A stretch of 7,199 nt of DNA from Acidimicrobiaceae bacterium. Its GTDB lineage: Bacteria > Actinomycetota > Acidimicrobiia > Acidimicrobiales > Ilumatobacteraceae. The notes below the pieces were generated by a model. The model saw only the letters and a program-made list of their open reading frames with translations. It made no database searches and was not told the origin of the DNA. The stretch covers positions 1 to 7,199 of the forward strand of contig CANLHV010000059.1 of NCBI GenBank assembly GCA_947490975.1, in the 5' to 3' direction. A program made the position numbers and the translations under genes. This document shows positions 5,831 through 7,199 of this stretch, one piece after another. Position 1 is the first letter of the stretch. Every line of letters starts with the position of its first letter.

Positions 5831-6064
5831 ATGCAAAGACCCACTCGATTTGCCCATACGAGATTTTTGGGCGACAAGCGAACTCAATTTGTTTACGACG
5901 TTGACTCTCTCGACGATGCCAAATACGCGTCGTTGATCGAAGAAATCTGCAATACCGACGTCGGCATCTGTTTTGCACCCGACACGTTGCCTGAAGCACG
6001 CAATCGTGGCTACACATTGGCGACTGAAGGCAAGACTCGTCGCCATCGCAAGCCTCACGCTTAA
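5831..6064 (+). CDS. 77-residue protein of unknown function
   Basis: I cannot give a function. The product begins MQRPTRFAHTRFLGDKRTQFVYDVD and contains FAPDTLPEARNRGY (48-61); both stretches look like conserved motifs of small hypothetical proteins I associate with actinobacteria, but I have no family name. It is soluble, with a basic tail (KTRRHRKPH, 68-76) that could contact nucleic acid or be disordered. It has no signal peptide or membrane span, and one cysteine pair is absent (Cys40 and Cys47 are present but not in a CxxC). The ATG follows a -10-like TAGATT by 6 nt. It is divergent from the DsbA-led run and precedes the alpha/beta hydrolase gene by 21 bp on the same strand, so the two are probably cotranscribed. 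Confidence 0.72.
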   Translation: MQRPTRFAHTRFLGDKRTQFVYDVDSLDDAKYASLIEEICNTDVGICFAPDTLPEARNRGYTLATEGKTRRHRKPHA

Positions 6065-6085
6065 AACCGACCGAGTGCCACAACA

Positions 6086-6844
6086 GTGAACGGGTCGTTT
6101 CTTTCAAGTGGCATTTCGTTAACGCGTTATCTCGCCAAGCCGTCAGGCAAAAACGGCGCGATACCAGGCATGTTGTTGTGTCACGGTTTTCCGGTTGCGA
6201 TGAACGATGCGCGACACTCGGCGAGCACGTTTCCAGAATTGATCGATCGTGTTGCCAACGAGTTGGGTTGGGCGGCGATGACTTTCACTTTTCGCGGTTG
6301 CGGCGACAGCGAAGGCGATTTCTCAATGCAAGGCTGGATCGATGATCTTCGCGCGGCAATTGATCACCTCGTTGAACAAACAACACCAAGCGGTGTTTGG
6401 TTGGTCGGCACAAACACTGGCGCATCGTTGGCTTTGTGTGCAGCGGCAGACGATCCGCGGATTAACGGCTGCGCGTTGCTCGGCCCTCGCGCCGACTTTG
6501 ATGATTGGGCCGCACAACCGCGACGTTTCTTGGAACACGTGCGCGAGGTTGGCGCGATTCACAAACCAAAGTTTCCAGAATCGTTCGACGAGTGGTCGCG
6601 CGAGTTACGCAGATTCAGACCCACCGATGCCGCACGAAGGTTTGCACCTCGGCCGTTGTTGTTGTTGCACGGTGATGATGACGAAGCGGTACCAACTGCT
6701 GACTCACGGGTTCTCGCCGAAGCGCACGGGTCAGCAGAACTTCAAGTTATTGCGGGTGCTGGCCACCGATTGCGTCATGATCCGCGAGCAATTGCGATGT
6801 TGTTGGGCTGGCTTGATCGTCAACGCTCAAATATGCCGAACTAA
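6086..6844 (+). CDS. Alpha/beta hydrolase with Asn at the nucleophile position
   Basis: The 252-residue protein has the alpha/beta-hydrolase fold in order: LLCHGFP (30-36, oxyanion-hole loop), FTFRGCGDSEGDF (67-79), the nucleophile elbow VWLVGTNTGASLALC (104-118), HGDDDEAVP with Asp199 (195-203), and GAGH with His227 (224-227). The elbow is normally GxSxG; here it reads GTNTG, so Asn110 stands where Ser is expected. The codon is AAC, one base from the Ser codon AGC. The acid and His are kept. The protein may therefore be inactive as a hydrolase or may work by another route; the fold itself is not in doubt. There is no signal peptide or lipid motif, so it is cytoplasmic. The start is GTG with no Shine-Dalgarno sequence; an upstream GTG at 6075 is blocked by a stop. 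The converging galE gene ends 4 bp away. Confidence 0.88.
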   Translation: MNGSFLSSGISLTRYLAKPSGKNGAIPGMLLCHGFPVAMNDARHSASTFPELIDRVANELGWAAMTFTFRGCGDSEGDFSMQGWIDDLRAAIDHLVEQTTPSGVWLVGTNTGASLALCAAADDPRINGCALLGPRADFDDWAAQPRRFLEHVREVGAIHKPKFPESFDEWSRELRRFRPTDAARRFAPRPLLLLHGDDDEAVPTADSRVLAEAHGSAELQVIAGAGHRLRHDPRAIAMLLGWLDRQRSNMPN

Positions 6845-6848
6845 AAAT

Positions 6849-7199
6849 TTATTTGCGGTACCCGTTCGGGTGAGTGCTGTGCCACGCGTAGGCAGATTCG
6901 ACAATTTGCTGCAGCGATTTTGTTGCGTGCCAATTTAAAGTTTTATTCGCAAGTGTCGCATCGGCATAAACGCTGACAGGGTCGCCAGGTCGTCGTGCTG
7001 AAACTATGTAAGGCACTTTGCGTTTAGCAATTTGCTCGGTGAGATCGATCAGTTGCATCACTGACGTGCCGTTGCCAGTGCCGACATTGCAAGTCATTGT
7101 TTTGCCGCCAGATTCGAGATATTCAAGCGCTTTCAAGTGTGCAGTCGCCAAATCTTCGACATGTATATAGTCACGAATGCAGGTGCCGTCAGGCGTGGC
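6849..7199 (-). CDS. galE: UDP-glucose 4-epimerase, C-terminal part (partial)
   Basis: The window holds the last 116 residues; the frame is open to the right edge, so the start is outside. It reads TPDGTCIRDYIHVEDLA, a hallmark of GalE, then CNVGTGNGTSV and RRPGDPVSVYAD, followed by the usual W-rich end (LNWHATKSLQQIVESAYAWH). GalE is an NAD-binding short-chain dehydrogenase/reductase of the cytoplasm that interconverts UDP-glucose and UDP-galactose for galactose use and for cell-surface glycans. The Rossmann fold and catalytic Tyr-x-x-x-Lys lie beyond the edge, so a closely related sugar-nucleotide epimerase is possible, but the RDYIHVEDLA and RRPGDP motifs favour GalE. Its stop codon is 4 bp from that of the converging hydrolase gene, leaving no room for a separate terminator. 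Confidence 0.9.
   Translation of the reverse strand, partial: ATPDGTCIRDYIHVEDLATAHLKALEYLESGGKTMTCNVGTGNGTSVMQLIDLTEQIAKRKVPYIVSARRPGDPVSVYADATLANKTLNWHATKSLQQIVESAYAWHSTHPNGYRK

Noticed and set aside
5783..6107. Minus-strand open frames of about 90 residues opposite the 77-residue gene
   Set aside because: They are rich in Arg, Cys and His in the manner of antisense shadows, would overlap the divergent promoter gap, and have no start context.
6342..6938. 198-residue plus-strand open frame over the alpha/beta hydrolase and galE end
   Set aside because: It is out of frame with the recognisable hydrolase and runs across two real genes; the translation looks like a shadow.

Overview
The window is a compact stretch of bacterial chromosome with mixed gene directions. 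It holds eight complete protein genes I consider well supported, one small gene of unknown function, and one gene cut off at each edge. The likely source is an actinobacterium of moderate GC content, perhaps an Acidimicrobiia-like lineage. The reasons are the actinobacterial-style acyl-CoA dehydrogenase C-terminus, the maleylpyruvate isomerase/DinB-type protein with an SCP2-like tail, the DsbA-like protein with a CPWA motif, and the near absence of Shine-Dalgarno sequences. This placement is inferred from protein style, not from a marker gene. I see no tRNA, rRNA, CRISPR array, insertion sequence or phage gene.

Layout from left to right. (1) The minus-strand start of an ABC-type ATPase, probably SufC, runs off the left edge, with a terminator-like hairpin just upstream of it. 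(2) A minus-strand metallo-beta-lactamase-fold hydrolase follows. It is divergent from (3) a plus-strand pair: an acyl-CoA dehydrogenase and a small membrane-anchored protein. (4) Converging on that pair, with overlapping stop codons, is the end of a four-gene minus-strand run: DsbA-like protein (5772), maleylpyruvate-isomerase-family protein (5086), 90-residue unknown protein (4235), two-domain family 2 glycosyltransferase (3966). Two of its three junctions are ATGA stop/start overlaps; the third carries two adjoining hairpins. (5) Divergent from this run, across 58 bp, is a plus-strand pair: a 77-residue conserved-looking protein and an alpha/beta hydrolase with Asn in place of the nucleophile Ser. 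(6) A minus-strand galE 3' part converges on it and runs off the right edge.

The genes do not form one clear pathway. Two of the families in the minus-strand run (DsbA-like and MPI-like) have characterised members that use mycothiol, so their tight coupling suggests thiol-dependent detoxification or redox work. The last two genes of that run probably act on cell-surface polysaccharide, and galE at the right edge supplies UDP-galactose for such polymers. The acyl-CoA dehydrogenase points to fatty-acid or steroid side-chain oxidation. Several operon heads have an AT-rich -10-like hexamer 6 to 8 nt before the start codon and no Shine-Dalgarno sequence, which suggests leaderless transcripts. No wholly new system is evident. 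The best leads are the 90-residue protein coupled to the glycosyltransferase, the Asn-for-Ser hydrolase, and the double hairpin.
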